DNA from: Cherax quadricarinatus
Lineage: Eukaryota; Arthropoda; Malacostraca; Decapoda; Parastacidae
Assembly: GCF_038502225.1 (NCBI RefSeq)
Contig: NC_091372.1
Span: 7,816,257-7,880,256 of the forward strand
Length of the DNA stretch: 64,000 bases
Reading direction: 5' to 3'
The notes beneath the pieces are model-generated. The model did no database searches. It was not told the origin of the DNA and saw only the letters and a program-made list of their open reading frames with translations. Each line of letters starts with the position of its first letter. Positions within the stretch are counted from its first letter, which is position 1. This document shows, in pieces, positions 41,043-51,714 of this stretch. A program made the position numbers and the translations under genes.

Positions 41043-41132
41043 TACTTGAAAACTCTTTTTGAATGGAGATTTTAATTAACTTTGTGCAAACTGTCCTAAA
41101 AAAATTCTTTGTTCATTTCTCACATATACATA

Positions 41133-41340
41133 TATGGTTAGCCAGACTAGAGTCCTGGAGGTGGAAAGTACGTACAGTACATACCTGCACTCTGAAGGTG
41201 GGTTGCGGATGTTTCAATTTGGGGTGTCAATTCAATTTTGATGTCTGCTCAATTCTGGCAAAAACAGCTATTGAATGAATGATAGTGAATGCCATTTCTT
41301 TTTCTTGATAACTCTACCTCAGTGGGAGATTGCCGATTTT
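41133..41340 (+). mobile_element. RTE-related 3'-UTR fragment, diverged
   Basis: 'gactagagtcctggaggtgg' + 'aaagtac', 'cctgcactctgaag' and a terminal 'ctacctcagtgggagattgc'. Related to the RTE 3' UTR at 1800-2080 but a different subfamily. Confidence 0.55.
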
Positions 41341-41351
41341 TATTATTTTAT

Positions 41352-41725
41352 TAACACACTGGCCGATTCCCACCAAGGCAGGGTGGCCCGAAAAAGAAAA
41401 ACTTTCACCATCATTCACTCCATCACTGTTTTGCCAGAAGGGTGCTTTACACTACAATTTTTAAAATGCAACATTAACACCCCTCCTTCAGAGTGCAGGC
41501 ACTGTACTTCCCATCTCCAGGACTCAAGTCCAGCCTGCCGGTTTCCCTGAATCCCTTCATAAATGTTACTTTGCTCACACTCCAAAGTAACAATTATGAA
41601 GGGATTCAGTGAAACCGGCAGGCCGGACTTGAGTCCTGGAGATGGGAAGTACAGTGCCTGCACTCTGAAGGAGGGGTGTTAATGTTGCAGTTTAAAAACT
41701 GTAGTGTAAAGAGATTGCCGATGTG
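41352..41725. repeat. Head-to-head inverted pair of RTE-related 3' ends
   Basis: Left half (minus strand) runs from 'ggccgattcccaccaaggca' to 'ttacttt'. Right half (plus strand) mirrors it: 'gaagggattcagtgaaaccg' + 'gcaggccggacttgagtcct', then 'agtgcctgcactctgaagga' and 'ggggtgttaatgttgcag'. The symmetry centre is near 41585. Confidence 0.75.
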
Positions 41726-41729
41726 TTAA

Positions 41730-42230
41730 AAAATTACAGTTTTCAGAACATTTCTCAATTTATGTTGCAATTATGTTGCTTAAATTAAGTTAACACTCAA
41801 CTCTTAATAAAAATTAAAAAATTATAACATTATTATTTTTTGGGTTATCCTAGGTAATTTACACTATGTATGATAATTGTACTTATGTGTACCTGTGCCT
41901 AAATAAACTTACCACAAAGCCAGTATATGAAATATTATAAAAAGGTGATAAAAAAATTTGAAGCACAAACAGAAAATGGGGACCTAAAAACTGCACCAGA
42001 AAATACAGTCAGATGTTCACTGTTTATGGCTCTCTATTATGTATTTGTAGCTACAAGAGAAGAGCTATACTAGTGGTGAACAGTCACCCATCTCACAGTG
42101 TTAGCAACTGCGAAATAATGACCTGAGGGTGGGCTGCTTTACTTTCTTCTTGGAAGAGAGGCTTAGACTATACTACTCTCTTATAATCTCATTTTTTCAA
42201 TTGATCTGAGTAAGTGTTTTTTGAGCCATT
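41730..42230. other. AT-rich sequence with a LINE-tail fragment
   Basis: 41850-41925 ('gtacttatgtgtacctgtgc' + 'ctaaataaac') resembles 46555-46600 and is probably a retroposon tail. Nothing else recognised. Confidence 0.4.
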
Positions 42231-42231
42231 G

Positions 42232-42500
42232 GTTGGCTTGGATGGCAACGCTCTAGCTTTATACACCGAGTGTCTGTGGTTCAATCCCCGGCCGAATGGA
42301 AACGTTAGGCTTGTTTCCTTACACCTGCTGTCACTCTTCACCTAGCAGTAAGTAGGTACCTGGGTGTCAGTCAACTATTGTGGGCTGCATCTTGCAGGAC
42401 AAGATTGGAAGACCCCAGTGGAAATAAGACAGTCCTTGATGATACACTGACTTTTTTATGGGTTATCCTGGGTGGCTAACCCTCTGGGTTAAAAATCTGA
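42232..42500 (+). mobile_element. tRNA-headed SINE
   Basis: Head 'ggcaacgctctagctttata' with B box 'ggttcaatccccgg', body 'ttagcagtaagtaggtacct'-like 'agcagtaagtaggtacctgg' + 'gtgtcag', then 'gggttatcctgggtggctaa'. One 32-bp-type unit only. Confidence 0.7.
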
Positions 42501-42599
42501 ACAAATTTGATCTTATCTTAGCATTTTATTTTTTTTTTTAATTTAGTGGGGGAATGTACGTAGTAATGGCATTCTGGGAAAGAAATTAACCTTTAGGGG

Positions 42600-43216
42600 T
42601 CAAACAACTACGGTGAAAAGCTTAAGCAAGTTGGAATATCCGACATAGACAATGACAGTCAGGTCTGGTAGAGCGAAACACCAACGTCAAAGACCTGGGA
42701 GTGATCCAATCTCACCTTCAAGAAAACATTGTATCAATCGGGAGACAGGATGGATAATGAGAACAAAACTAGGGAGGCCAAGCCCATTCAATTCCTAGGA
42801 TCAAGACCTTTCAAGGCCTAGAAAATCATTAGCATCAAGAGGATATATTTCTCAATACACCTGGAAAATCCTAGAGGGACTAGTACCGAACTTGCACACG
42901 AAAATCACCCACTATGAAAGCAAAAGACTTGGCAGACGATGCACCATCCCCCCAATGAAAAGCAGGGGTGTCACTAGCACGTTAAGAGACCATACAATAA
43001 GTGTCAGGGGCCCGAGACTGTTCAACTGCCTCCCAGCACACATAAGGGGGATTACCAACAGACCCCTTCTTCAAGCTTGGACAAGCACCTAAAGTCAGTT
43101 CCGGATCAGCCGGGCTGTGGCTCGTATGTTGAGCCAGCAGCAACAGCCTGGTTGATCAGGCTCTGATCCACCAGGAGGCCTGGTCTCAACCGGGCCGCGG
43201 GGGCGTTGACCCCCGG
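42600..43216 (+). mobile_element. CR1/Jockey-like LINE 3' end, first of a tandem pair
   Basis: Broken coding sequence ending KITHYESKRLGRRCTIPPMK and RGPRLFNCLPAHIRGITNRP, then the 3' UTR 'ctgatccaccaggaggcctg' and 'gcgttgacccccgga'. It ends abruptly where the second copy starts. Confidence 0.8.
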
Positions 43217-43705
43217 AAATTACTACTGGGAGCGCTTGAGGTTCCTAAAACTGTATTCCCTGGAACGCAGGCAGGAGAGATACATGATTATATACACCTG
43301 GAAAATCCTAGAGGGACTAGTACCGAACTTGCACACGAAAATCACTCACTACGAAAGCAAAAGACTTGGCAGACGATGCAACATCCCCCCAATGAAAAGT
43401 AGGGGTGTCACTAGCACGTTAAGAGACCATACAATAAGTGTCAGGGGCCCGAGACTGTTCAACTGCCTCCCAGCATACATAAGGGGGATTACCAACAGAC
43501 CCCTGGCAGTCTTCAAGCTGGCACTGGACAAGCACCTAAAGTCGGTTCCTGACCAGCCGGGCTGTGGCTTGTACGTTGGTTTGCGTGCAGCCAGCAGCAA
43601 TAGCCTGGTTGATCAGGCTCTGATCCACCAGGAGGCCTGGTCACAGACCGGGCCGCGGGGGCGTTGACCCCCGGAACTCTCTCCAGGTAAACTCCAGGTA
43701 AACTA
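43217..43705 (+). mobile_element. CR1/Jockey-like LINE 3' end, second of the pair
   Basis: Open from 43206 to 43667 over the RT C-terminus: WERLRFLKLYSLERRQERYM, IIYTWKILEGLVPNL, RGPRLFNCLPAYIRGITNRP, KHLKSVPDQPGCG. The 3' end is 'ggaactctctccaggtaaac' with the short repeat (ctccaggtaaa). About 95% like the first copy over the shared part. Confidence 0.85.
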
Positions 43706-43732
43706 CTTAAATGCACAGTAGTGACCAGCAAT

Positions 43733-43892
43733 TTGACTGACATTTTGACTGGCATTTTGACTGGTATTTTGACTGGTATTTTGACTGGCATTTTGACTGG
43801 CATTTTGACTGGCATTTTGACTGGCATTTTGACTGGTATTTTGACTGGTATTTTGACTGGTATTTTGACTGGTATTTTGACTGGTATTTTGA
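43733..43892. repeat. 12-bp minisatellite, ~13 copies
   Basis: Unit 'attttgactggt' or 'attttgactggc', 12 bp, so an ILTG peptide repeat appears in one frame. It starts ~25 bp after the LINE 3' repeats. Confidence 0.95.
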
Positions 43893-44094
43893 CTCCTGCT
43901 AATTTCACTCCCTATATAAAAGAAACATTTGTGTTAAAAACATTTATAAAACATGTAGCTTATAGTTAAATTATGTTGTGTTAGTTACGTTAAGATAAAT
44001 TAGATTAGGTTAGGCTAGAATATGTTTAAGTTAAGGTGGATTAGGGCAGGTTACATTAAAGTAGGTTAGGTTAGATTAAGCCATATTGTACAAG

Positions 44095-44360
44095 AATGGT
44101 ATACAATACCGACAAGATGAAGACAGCATAACTATGTTGTTAAGTAAGACACACATGCAACAGTTAGGTATCTTTATTTCGAAACGTTTCGCCTACACAG
44201 TAAGCTTCTTCAGTCGAGTACAGAAAAGTTGATAGAAGCAGAAGAGACTTGAAGACGATGTAATCAGTCCATCACCCTTAAAGTTGCATATGTGTCTTAC
44301 CTTAACTGTTGCATATGTGTCTTACCTAACAACCTGTCGGTATTTTATACCATTTTAATG
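44095..44360. repeat. Foldback element
   Basis: Arms 'aatggtatacaataccgaca' and 'gttgttaagtaagacacaca' + 'tgcaacagtta', with their complement at 44300-44360. The core 'cgaaacgtttcgcctacaca' + 'gtaagcttcttcagtcg' resembles the core at 22840. A 20-nt insertion splits the left arm. Confidence 0.78.
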
Positions 44361-44824
44361 TTCAGCATAACTATATACAAAAGATGAAGTATATAGTCCT
44401 GCTGTCTTCAAATTATGTCCTGGAATTTGTATTGATAAAGCCACTGGATGGCAAAACATCCACAATAAAGATACCCAGATGTTGCACGTGTGTCTCAGTT
44501 TTCAGATTAAGCCATGTTAGGGTATGTCTTTAGCATTAACACCTTAATTTAAACTGTTTTCTTCATGGTAAGTTAAATTACCATGTACAGTATGCAAGAC
44601 ACCTCTGCACATTAACGTAATGTACAAAGGCACTACGGTAACTTGGTTAACCTTTATTCAGCTTCATTTACATATTTCTATAATTTATAATACAAATTCA
44701 TACAATGGTTGCAATATACACAGTTGTTATAGATGACTTTATTGTTAACCCTGAAGGCTAGTAACCCAGGATAACCCAATACAGCCACTGTGGCTTCACT
44801 GGGGTCTGTTTATAGGTCCTTTCA

Positions 44825-46495
44825 CAGGACACCAATGGGAATAGGTGCAAGGACCCCCAATGGAAATAAATCAAGGATTCCAATAGACATAAGTACAAGG
44901 ACCCCAATGGAAATAAGTACAAGGATCCCAATGAAAATAAATCAAGGACTCCAATAGATATAAGAACAAGGACCTTAATGGTAATAAGTACAAGGATCCC
45001 AATGGAAATAAGTACAAGGACCCCAATGGAAATAAGTACATACAAGGATCCCCAATGGAAATAAGTACAAGGACCCCAATGGAAATAAGTACAAGGACTC
45101 CAATGGAAATAAGTACAAGGATCCCAATGGAAATAAATCAAGGACTCCAATAGACATAAGTACAAGGACCCCATTGGAAATAAGTACAAGGATCCCAATG
45201 GAAATAAATCAAGGACTCCAATAGACATAAGTACAAGGACCCCAATGGAAATAAGTACAAGGATCCCAATGGAAATAAATCAAGGACTCCAACAGACATA
45301 AGTACAAGGACCCCAATGGAAATAAGTGCAAGGATCCCAATGGAAATAAATCAAGGACTCCAATAGACATAAGTACAAGGACCCCAATGGAAATAAGCAC
45401 AAGGATCCCAATGGAAATAAATCAAGGACTCCAATAGACATAAGTACAAGGACCCCATTGGAAATAAGCACAAGGATCCCAATGGAAATAAATCAAGGAC
45501 TCCAATAGACATAAGTACAAGGACCCCATTGGAAATAAGTACAAGGATCCCAATGGAAATAAATCAAGGACTCCAATAGACATAAGTACAAGGACCCCAA
45601 TGGAAATAAGTACAAGGACCCCCAATGGAAATAAGTACAAGGATCCCAATGGAAATAAATCAAGGACTCCAATAGACATAAGTACAAGGACCCCAATGGA
45701 AATAAGTACAAGGACCCCAATGGAAATAAGTACAAGGATCCCAATGGAAATAAATCAAGGACTCCAATAGACATAAGTACAAGGACCCCATTGGAAATAA
45801 GTACAAGGATCCCAATGGAAATAAATCAAGGACTCCAATAGACATAAGTACAAGGACCCCATTGGAAATAAGTACAAGGATCCCAATGGAAATAAATCAA
45901 GGACTCCAATAGACATAAGTACAAGGACCCCAATGGAAATAAATACAAGGACCCCATTGGAAATAAGTACAAGGATCCCAATGGAAATAAATCAAGGACT
46001 CCAATAGACATAAGTACAAGGACCCCAATGGAAATAAGCGCAAGGATCCCAATGGAAATAAATCAAGGACTCCAATAGACATAAGTACAAGGACCCCAAT
46101 GGAAATAAGTACAAGGACCCCAATGGAAATAAGTACAAGGATCCCAATGGAAATAAGTACAAGGACCCCAATGGAAATAAGTACAAGGATCCCAATGGAA
46201 ATAAATCAAGGACTCCAACAGACATAAGTACAAGGACCCCAATGGAAATAAGTGCAAGGATCCCAATGGAAATAAATCAAGGACTCCAATAGACATAAGT
46301 ACAAGGACCCCAATGGAAATAAGTACAAGGATCCCAATGGAAATAAATCAAGGACTCCAATAGACATAAGTACAAGGACCCCAATGGAAATAAGTACAAG
46401 GACCCCATTGGAAATAAGTACAAGGATCCCATTGGAAATAAGTACAAGGACCCCATTGGAAATAAGTACAAGGATCCCATTGGAAATAAGTCACC
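44825..46495. repeat. 24-bp minisatellite with a 71-bp higher-order repeat
   Basis: Basic unit 'caaggaccccaatggaaata' + 'agta'. In most of the array three related units (24+23+24 bp: 'ccaatggaaataaatcaagg', 'ctccaatagacataagtaca', 'ccaatggaaataagtacaag') form a 71-bp block. No stops on the minus strand in any frame, giving shadow ORFs starting 71 bp apart. Confidence 0.95.
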
Positions 46496-47340
46496 TTATC
46501 TGTGTTTTGGGGGGTTAAGCTGCATAATTTACACACACGTCACTACATATGATAACTGCACTTATATGTACCTGTATACAGATAAAAGAATTTTAAAGTA
46601 AGTTTATCTAGGCACTTACACATAAGTACTATCACTTGAGTTACACATTAACATTGTTTTTACAGCTGATATTTGATTTTGTTGTGCAAAAGGCATAAAA
46701 AATAACCTAAGGAAACCCACCTAAGCCTACCTAGAACAGCCAAACCTAACTTAACCTTACTCCGCCATCGGTACTTGTGTGTCTCTACACACAACGACTC
46801 ATTATTAAGTGTTGACTGCCTCATAAATACCACATAACTAAAAAATGTATTATTTTTGTATATAATCTTCCAAAATAACTTAAATACACCACTGCTGGTG
46901 TACTAAAGTTGTATGTATTGTTGAATGTAAATTAATGCCAGTTAGTAGTTGTAAGATCTAGACGAGTGTGTATACCTCTACTTCCTAGGATCAAGAGCCT
47001 TTATTTGCGTATTATATGAGAAAATGAAACTTATATATGAACTGTCAGGTCAAACAAATCATAGAAAATACAATTAATACAAGTGACGTTTCTTCTGGTT
47101 TTTGTCCACATTATTAAGTTATCAGGTCAATGACTGCATAATACATCACTGAAAATAGCACTAATATTTATTTTATAACTGTGTTTTGGCATATTAACCA
47201 TAATACACAAACTGACTCTTATATATAATGTTCCGGCATCAACTTTTAAAGCTTCCGTGTTTTCCAGCACTAGTGTTGACTTACGAGTTAAATCTAACAT
47301 ATACCAGTCTCCCTCACAGGTCTATGGAGTCTCGTAGTCA
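46496..47340. other. Unique sequence left of the putative promoter
   Basis: Apart from a short retroposon-tail fragment (46520-46600), nothing recognised. Probably the proximal part of the first intron. Confidence 0.45.
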
Positions 47341-47347
47341 TACTCAC

Positions 47348-47450
47348 AGCTAAAACACTCAGCAGTACTTCAAATAAGCAACATTTTTTGTACTGAATGA
47401 AAATTCTTTGATCTGAGAGTCGCATCCAAAACAAACATGGCGGCCGTGTG
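47348..47450 (-). promoter_or_regulatory. Candidate TBL1XR1 promoter and 5' noncoding exon
   Basis: Just right of the last repeat-dense intron is unique sequence holding AAACATGGCGGC (47433-47444). This fits the YY1/Pho consensus AAnATGGCGGC, often found just downstream of transcription starts. On the minus strand it is followed by an excellent donor, GCT|GTGAGTATG (donor bases 47347-47346). That would splice to the acceptor at 37019-37020, removing a ~10.3-kb intron. Start site and splice are inferred. Confidence 0.4.
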
Positions 47451-47624
47451 CATTTCTTAATAACACTTTCTCACTCATGATTATGGTAAATACTTATCTT
47501 TCTCTCTTATCAGTGTGATAATGATGATTTTTATTAGTTGTTTTATCGAAATAAATCTGGTGTATATAATTTGTTTAGATTTTTTAAGAAATGTAATAGA
47601 GGGCTTAAGATGCATTTAAGTCTA

Positions 47625-48705
47625 GTGACCCTTAAGGGGGGAGCGGGGTTAATGACCCTTAAGGGAGGGGGTTAATGTCCCTTCTGGGAGGAGGATTAAT
47701 GACCCTTCAGAAGTGGAAGGGGTCATTATTGACCCTTTAGAAGTGGAATAGGTCATTATGGCTCTTCAAAAGTGGTAGAGGGTCATTAATGCTCTTCAGA
47801 AGTGGTAGAGGGTCACTAGTGACCCTTCAGAAGTGGTAGAGGGTCATTAGTGACCCTTAAGAAGTGGTAGATGGTCACTAGTGACCCTTCAGAAGTGGTA
47901 GAGGGTCATTAGTGACCCTTAAGAAGTGGTAGAGGGTCACTAGTGGCCCTTCAAAAGTGGTAGAGGGTCACTAGTGACCCTTCAGAAGTGGTAGAGGGTC
48001 ACTAGTGACCCTTAAGAAGTGGTAGAGGGTCACTAGTGGCCCTTAAGAAGTGGTAGAGGGTCACTAGTGACCCTTAAGAAGTGGTAGAGGGTCACTAGTG
48101 ACCCTTAAGAAGTGATAGAGGGTCACTAGTGACCCTTCAGAAGTGGTAGAGGGTCACTAGTGACCCTTCAGAAGTGGTAGAGGGCCACTAGTGACCCTTC
48201 AGAAGTGGTAGAGGGCCACTAGTGACCCTTCAAAAGTGGTAAAGGGTTACTAGTGACCCTTCAGAAGTGGTAGAGGGTCATTAGCGACCTTTCAGAAGTG
48301 GTAGAGGATCACTAGTGACCTTTCAGAAGTGTTAGAGGGTCACTAGTGACCTTTCAGAAGTGGTAGAGGATCACTAGTGACCTTTCAGAAGTGGTAGAGG
48401 GTCACTAGTGACCTTTCAGAAGTGGTAGAGGGTCATTAGTGACCTTTCAGAAGTGGTAGAGGGTCATTAACGACCTTTCAGAAGTGGTAGAGGATCACTA
48501 GTGACCTTTCAGAAGTGGTAGAGGGTCACTAGTGACCTTTCAGAAGTGGTAGAGGGTCATTAGTGACCGTGAGGCAGTAGGTAAAATGAAAGGGGGTAAG
48601 GCAGCCGGGATTGATGGGATAAAGATAGAAAGTGGTAGAGGGTCACTAGTGACCTTTCAGAAGTGGTAGAGGGTCACTAGTGACCTTTCAGAAGTGGTAG
48701 GGGCC
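47625..48705. repeat. 31-bp minisatellite with palindromic core, ~34 copies
   Basis: Unit 'agaagtggtagagggtcact' + 'agtgacccttc'. It contains the perfect 18-bp palindrome AGGGTCACTAGTGACCCT. Left units are irregular; right units read 'gacctttc', which breaks the palindrome. Interrupted once (48568-48630) by an RTE fragment. Confidence 0.93.
48568..48630 (+). mobile_element. 63-bp RTE RT fragment inside the 31-bp array
   Basis: 'cgtgaggcagtaggtaaaat' + 'gaaagggggtaaggcagccg' + 'ggattgatgggataaag' aligns to 241-303 of copy 2; translated [13 protein letters not shown] against [13 protein letters not shown]. The array resumes straight after, with 'agaa' shared at the joint. Confidence 0.85.
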
Positions 48706-48984
48706 ATAAACACTACATATATTATTTACCTTAGCTTATAGCGAGTGGTGAATGTATTTATTGTAGGAAGTCTGAATAAATGAAGAATGATTATAATTGA
48801 AAGTTGTATTAACAAAACGCCGTAAAGAACAGCACCTTAAAAGCGGGGCCTTTATTGTGTAGTTTCTGGTGCTATTTATATTTCTGTAAAACTGTTATGC
48901 AAAGAGCTAGCAATGTATTTTACTGTATTTCCATTGATATACAACATCTGGGAAGGAATATTATAATCATATTAAGCGCAAAAC

Positions 48985-49320
48985 CAACAAGGGTCGTGCA
49001 GTGGGGGAAGGAGTATACTTGGAGGATGTTTCGGTAGTCAATGATCCCGTAACCCAGTCCATGACCAGGTCTAGCGTTGGAATCAGATCGTGATCGCCCA
49101 GGCTATTACTGCTGGACGTATGCAGACTCATGTATGAACCACAGCCCAGCTGGTCAGGTACTGACTTTAGGTGCCTGTCCAGCTTCCTCTTCAAGACAGC
49201 CAGAGGTCTATTGGTAATCCCCTTTATACATGCTGGGAGGTAGTCGATTATAATAAAAAAAGAAGCACTAAACCACAAGGGTTATACAGCGTGGGAGGTA
49301 GTTGAATAGTCTTGGTCCCT
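48985..49320 (-). mobile_element. CR1/Jockey-like LINE 3' end, minus strand
   Basis: Translates as LPACIKGITNRPLAVLKRKL and RHLKSVPDQLGCG. Interrupted at 49248-49291 by a 44-bp retroinsertion. Confidence 0.8.
49248..49291 (-). mobile_element. 44-bp tail-only insertion of the I-like/RIME-like family
   Basis: 'ttataataaaaaaagaagca' + 'ctaaaccacaagggttatac' + 'agcg' flanked by 14-bp duplications tgggaggtagtcga (49234-49247) and tgggaggtagttga (49292-49305). Confidence 0.85.
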
Positions 49321-49322
49321 GA

Positions 49323-50960
49323 CACTTATTGTGGTGTCTCTTAGCACAGCTGCTTACCAGGACTGAATCTCAGAATTTAGTAGATTCAAACTTATCTGAT
49401 ATTATACTAACACCACATGACTTTGGAAAGGTGATAAATGACATGCCCATGCACTCTGCCCCAGGCCCAGACTCATGGAACTCCGTGTTCATCAAGAACT
49501 GCAAGAAGCCCCTATCACGAGCTTTTAGCATTCTGTGGAGAGAAAGCATGAACAGAAGGGTCGTCCCACAGTTACTAAAAACAAGAGACATAGCCCCACT
49601 CTACCAAGTGAGCAGTAAAGCAATAGCTAAGCACTACAAACCGAAAGGGCTCTAAGAAGCAAGATCGCCAATCATCTAGATACCAATCAGTTACAACTCA
49701 GGGCAACATGGTTTTAGAGCAGGTCACTCCTGTCTGTCCCAACTGCTAGACCACTAAGACAAGGTTCTGGATGCTATAGAAGACAAACAAAACGAAGATG
49801 TAGTATATACAGAATTTGCAAAAGCTTTCGACAAGTGTGACCATGGCGTAATAACGCACAAAATGCGTGCTAAAGGAATAACAGGAGAAGTTGGTAGATG
49901 GATCTATAATTTCCTCACAAACAGAACACAGAGAGTAGTAGTCAACAGAGTAAAGTCCGAGGCAGCTACGGTGAAAAGCTCTGTTCCACAAGGCACAGTA
50001 CTCGCTCCCATCTTGTTCCTCATCCTCATATCTGACATAGACAAGGATGTCAGCCACAGCACTGTGTCTTCCTTTGCAGATGACACCCGAATCTGCATGA
50101 CAGTGTCTTCCATTGCAGACACTGCAAGGCTCCAGGCGGACATCAACCAAATCTTTAAATGGGCTGCAGAAAACAATATGAAGTTCAATGATGAGAAATT
50201 TCAATTACTCCGATATGGAAAATGATGTGAGGAAATTGAAACTATATTGGAGTATAAAACAAATTCCAACCACACAATACAGCGAAAAACTAATGTAAAA
50301 GACCTGGGAGTGATGTCAGAGGAACTCACTTTCAAAGATCACAACATTGTATCTACCACATCTTCTAGAGAAATGACAGGATGGGTAATGAGAACCTTCA
50401 AAACTAGGGATGCCAAGTGCATGATGACACTCTTTGGATCACTTGTTCTATCTAGGCTTGAATATTGCTACAAACTAATAGCATCTTTCAAGGTGGGTGA
50501 AATTGCTGACCTAGAAAATGTACAGAGAACCTTCACGGCGCACATCAGTACGATAAAACACCTAAATTACTGGGAATGGTTGAAGTTCCTCAACCTGTAC
50601 TCCCTACAATGCAGGCGGGAGAGATACATGATTATATACACTTGGAAAATCTTAGGATTTGTACCAAATCTGCAAATTAAAATCACCCAGGTCCAGGTCC
50701 AGGTCCAGGTCCAGGTACTCCTTACGAGAGCAAAAGACTCGCCAGGCAATGCAACATTCCCCCACCAATGAAAAGCAAGGGTGCCACTAGCATAATAAAA
50801 GACAATTCAGTAAGTGTCAGGGGCCCAAGACTGTTCAATTGCCTCCCAGCATACATTTGGAAGGATTACCAATAGATCCCTGGCTGTGTTCAAGAAGGCT
50901 CTGGACAGGCAGACAGGCACCTAAAGTCAGTACCTGATCAGCCGGGCTGTGGTTCATACA
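49323..50960 (+). pseudogene. CR1/Jockey-like LINE RT, broken, with the I-like LINE inserted at its end
   Basis: Pieces in order: FGKVINDMPMHSAPGPDSWN, FAKAFDKCDHGVITHKM (A), SSVPQGTVLAPILFLILISD (B), SSFADDTRICMTV (C), KWAAENNMKFNDEKFQLLRY, KTNVKDLGVM, then FLNLYSLQCRRERYMIIYTW. Several stops and frameshifts (near 49655, 49760, 50225, 50770). A small (caggtc)5 expansion at 50687-50717 adds VQVQVQ. It resumes after the I-like LINE at 57654-57790. Confidence 0.85.
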
Positions 50961-51140
50961 CCTCTTCAAGGGGGGCTCCTTGGCGTGGTGAAGAGGCTCT
51001 TGGTCTGAGGAATTAGACCTGTCAGTCTACTTCCTCAGACCGAACCTAATTACCCCCCAATCCCCCGTTCCCTATCCCATCCTCCCCTTTTTCCTTTCCT
51101 CCTCCTCCTCCCCACCCCTCCCTTTTGCCCTTCCTCTTTG

Positions 51141-51188
<48 letters not shown>

Positions 51189-51714
51189 CCACAGGCATGC
51201 TAGTTCCTAGGTAGGGGAAAGAGTACCGGGGTCCATCCCATTCTGTTGAGGTTCTTGGCGGTGGCGTAGTTTGCCGTGGAATCTGGATTGCCTGGGGATG
51301 TCCTGATCCCTCTCCGGTATCCCGGAGAGTGGCTTTGGGTGTCTCTCGGGCGACGGGTGTATCTCTGGAAGCCACCTTTCGGATTCCGGGGGTGGTGGCC
51401 GAAGGAGGTATGCTTTGTGGCGGATTTCCGGCCGCCCTCTCTTTTGTCCACTGAGGTAGCTCGGCAGATGTGAGGTTGCTATCCCGGATTGCCGGTTTAC
51501 TGGCATGATGGGTAGGGTATGGCACGGGTTCCATGCTGCATCTGCACTACTTGCGGTGCTGAGGTCCTCTTGGGCGTGGAGGGAGATTTCTGGCCCTTTC
51601 ATTCCTCCTAGGAACTATCTCTCCCCGGTCCCCCCTTTTTTTATTCATTTTTTTATTTTTATTTTCTTTTCTTCTTTTTTTTCTTAAAAACAAAAAGAAA
51701 GAAGTAACCTAACC

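Noticed and set aside
41275..41550. Plus-strand ORF of 91 codons
   Set aside because: Lies across RTE-related 3'-UTR fragments; the reading frame is incidental.
43513..43969. ORFs reading KIPVKMPVK or ILTGILTG repeats
   Set aside because: Products of the 12-bp array, whose length is a multiple of three.
44758..46536. A family of overlapping minus-strand ORFs with YLFPLGSLYL-type repeats
   Set aside because: They come from the 24/71-bp array being free of stops in all frames, with starts 71 bp apart; nothing suggests selection for a protein.
51046..51602. Minus-strand ORFs with a Lys run (51046-51534 and overlaps)
   Set aside because: They read the T42 run and the 5' UTR of the I-like LINE backwards; no domain and no support.
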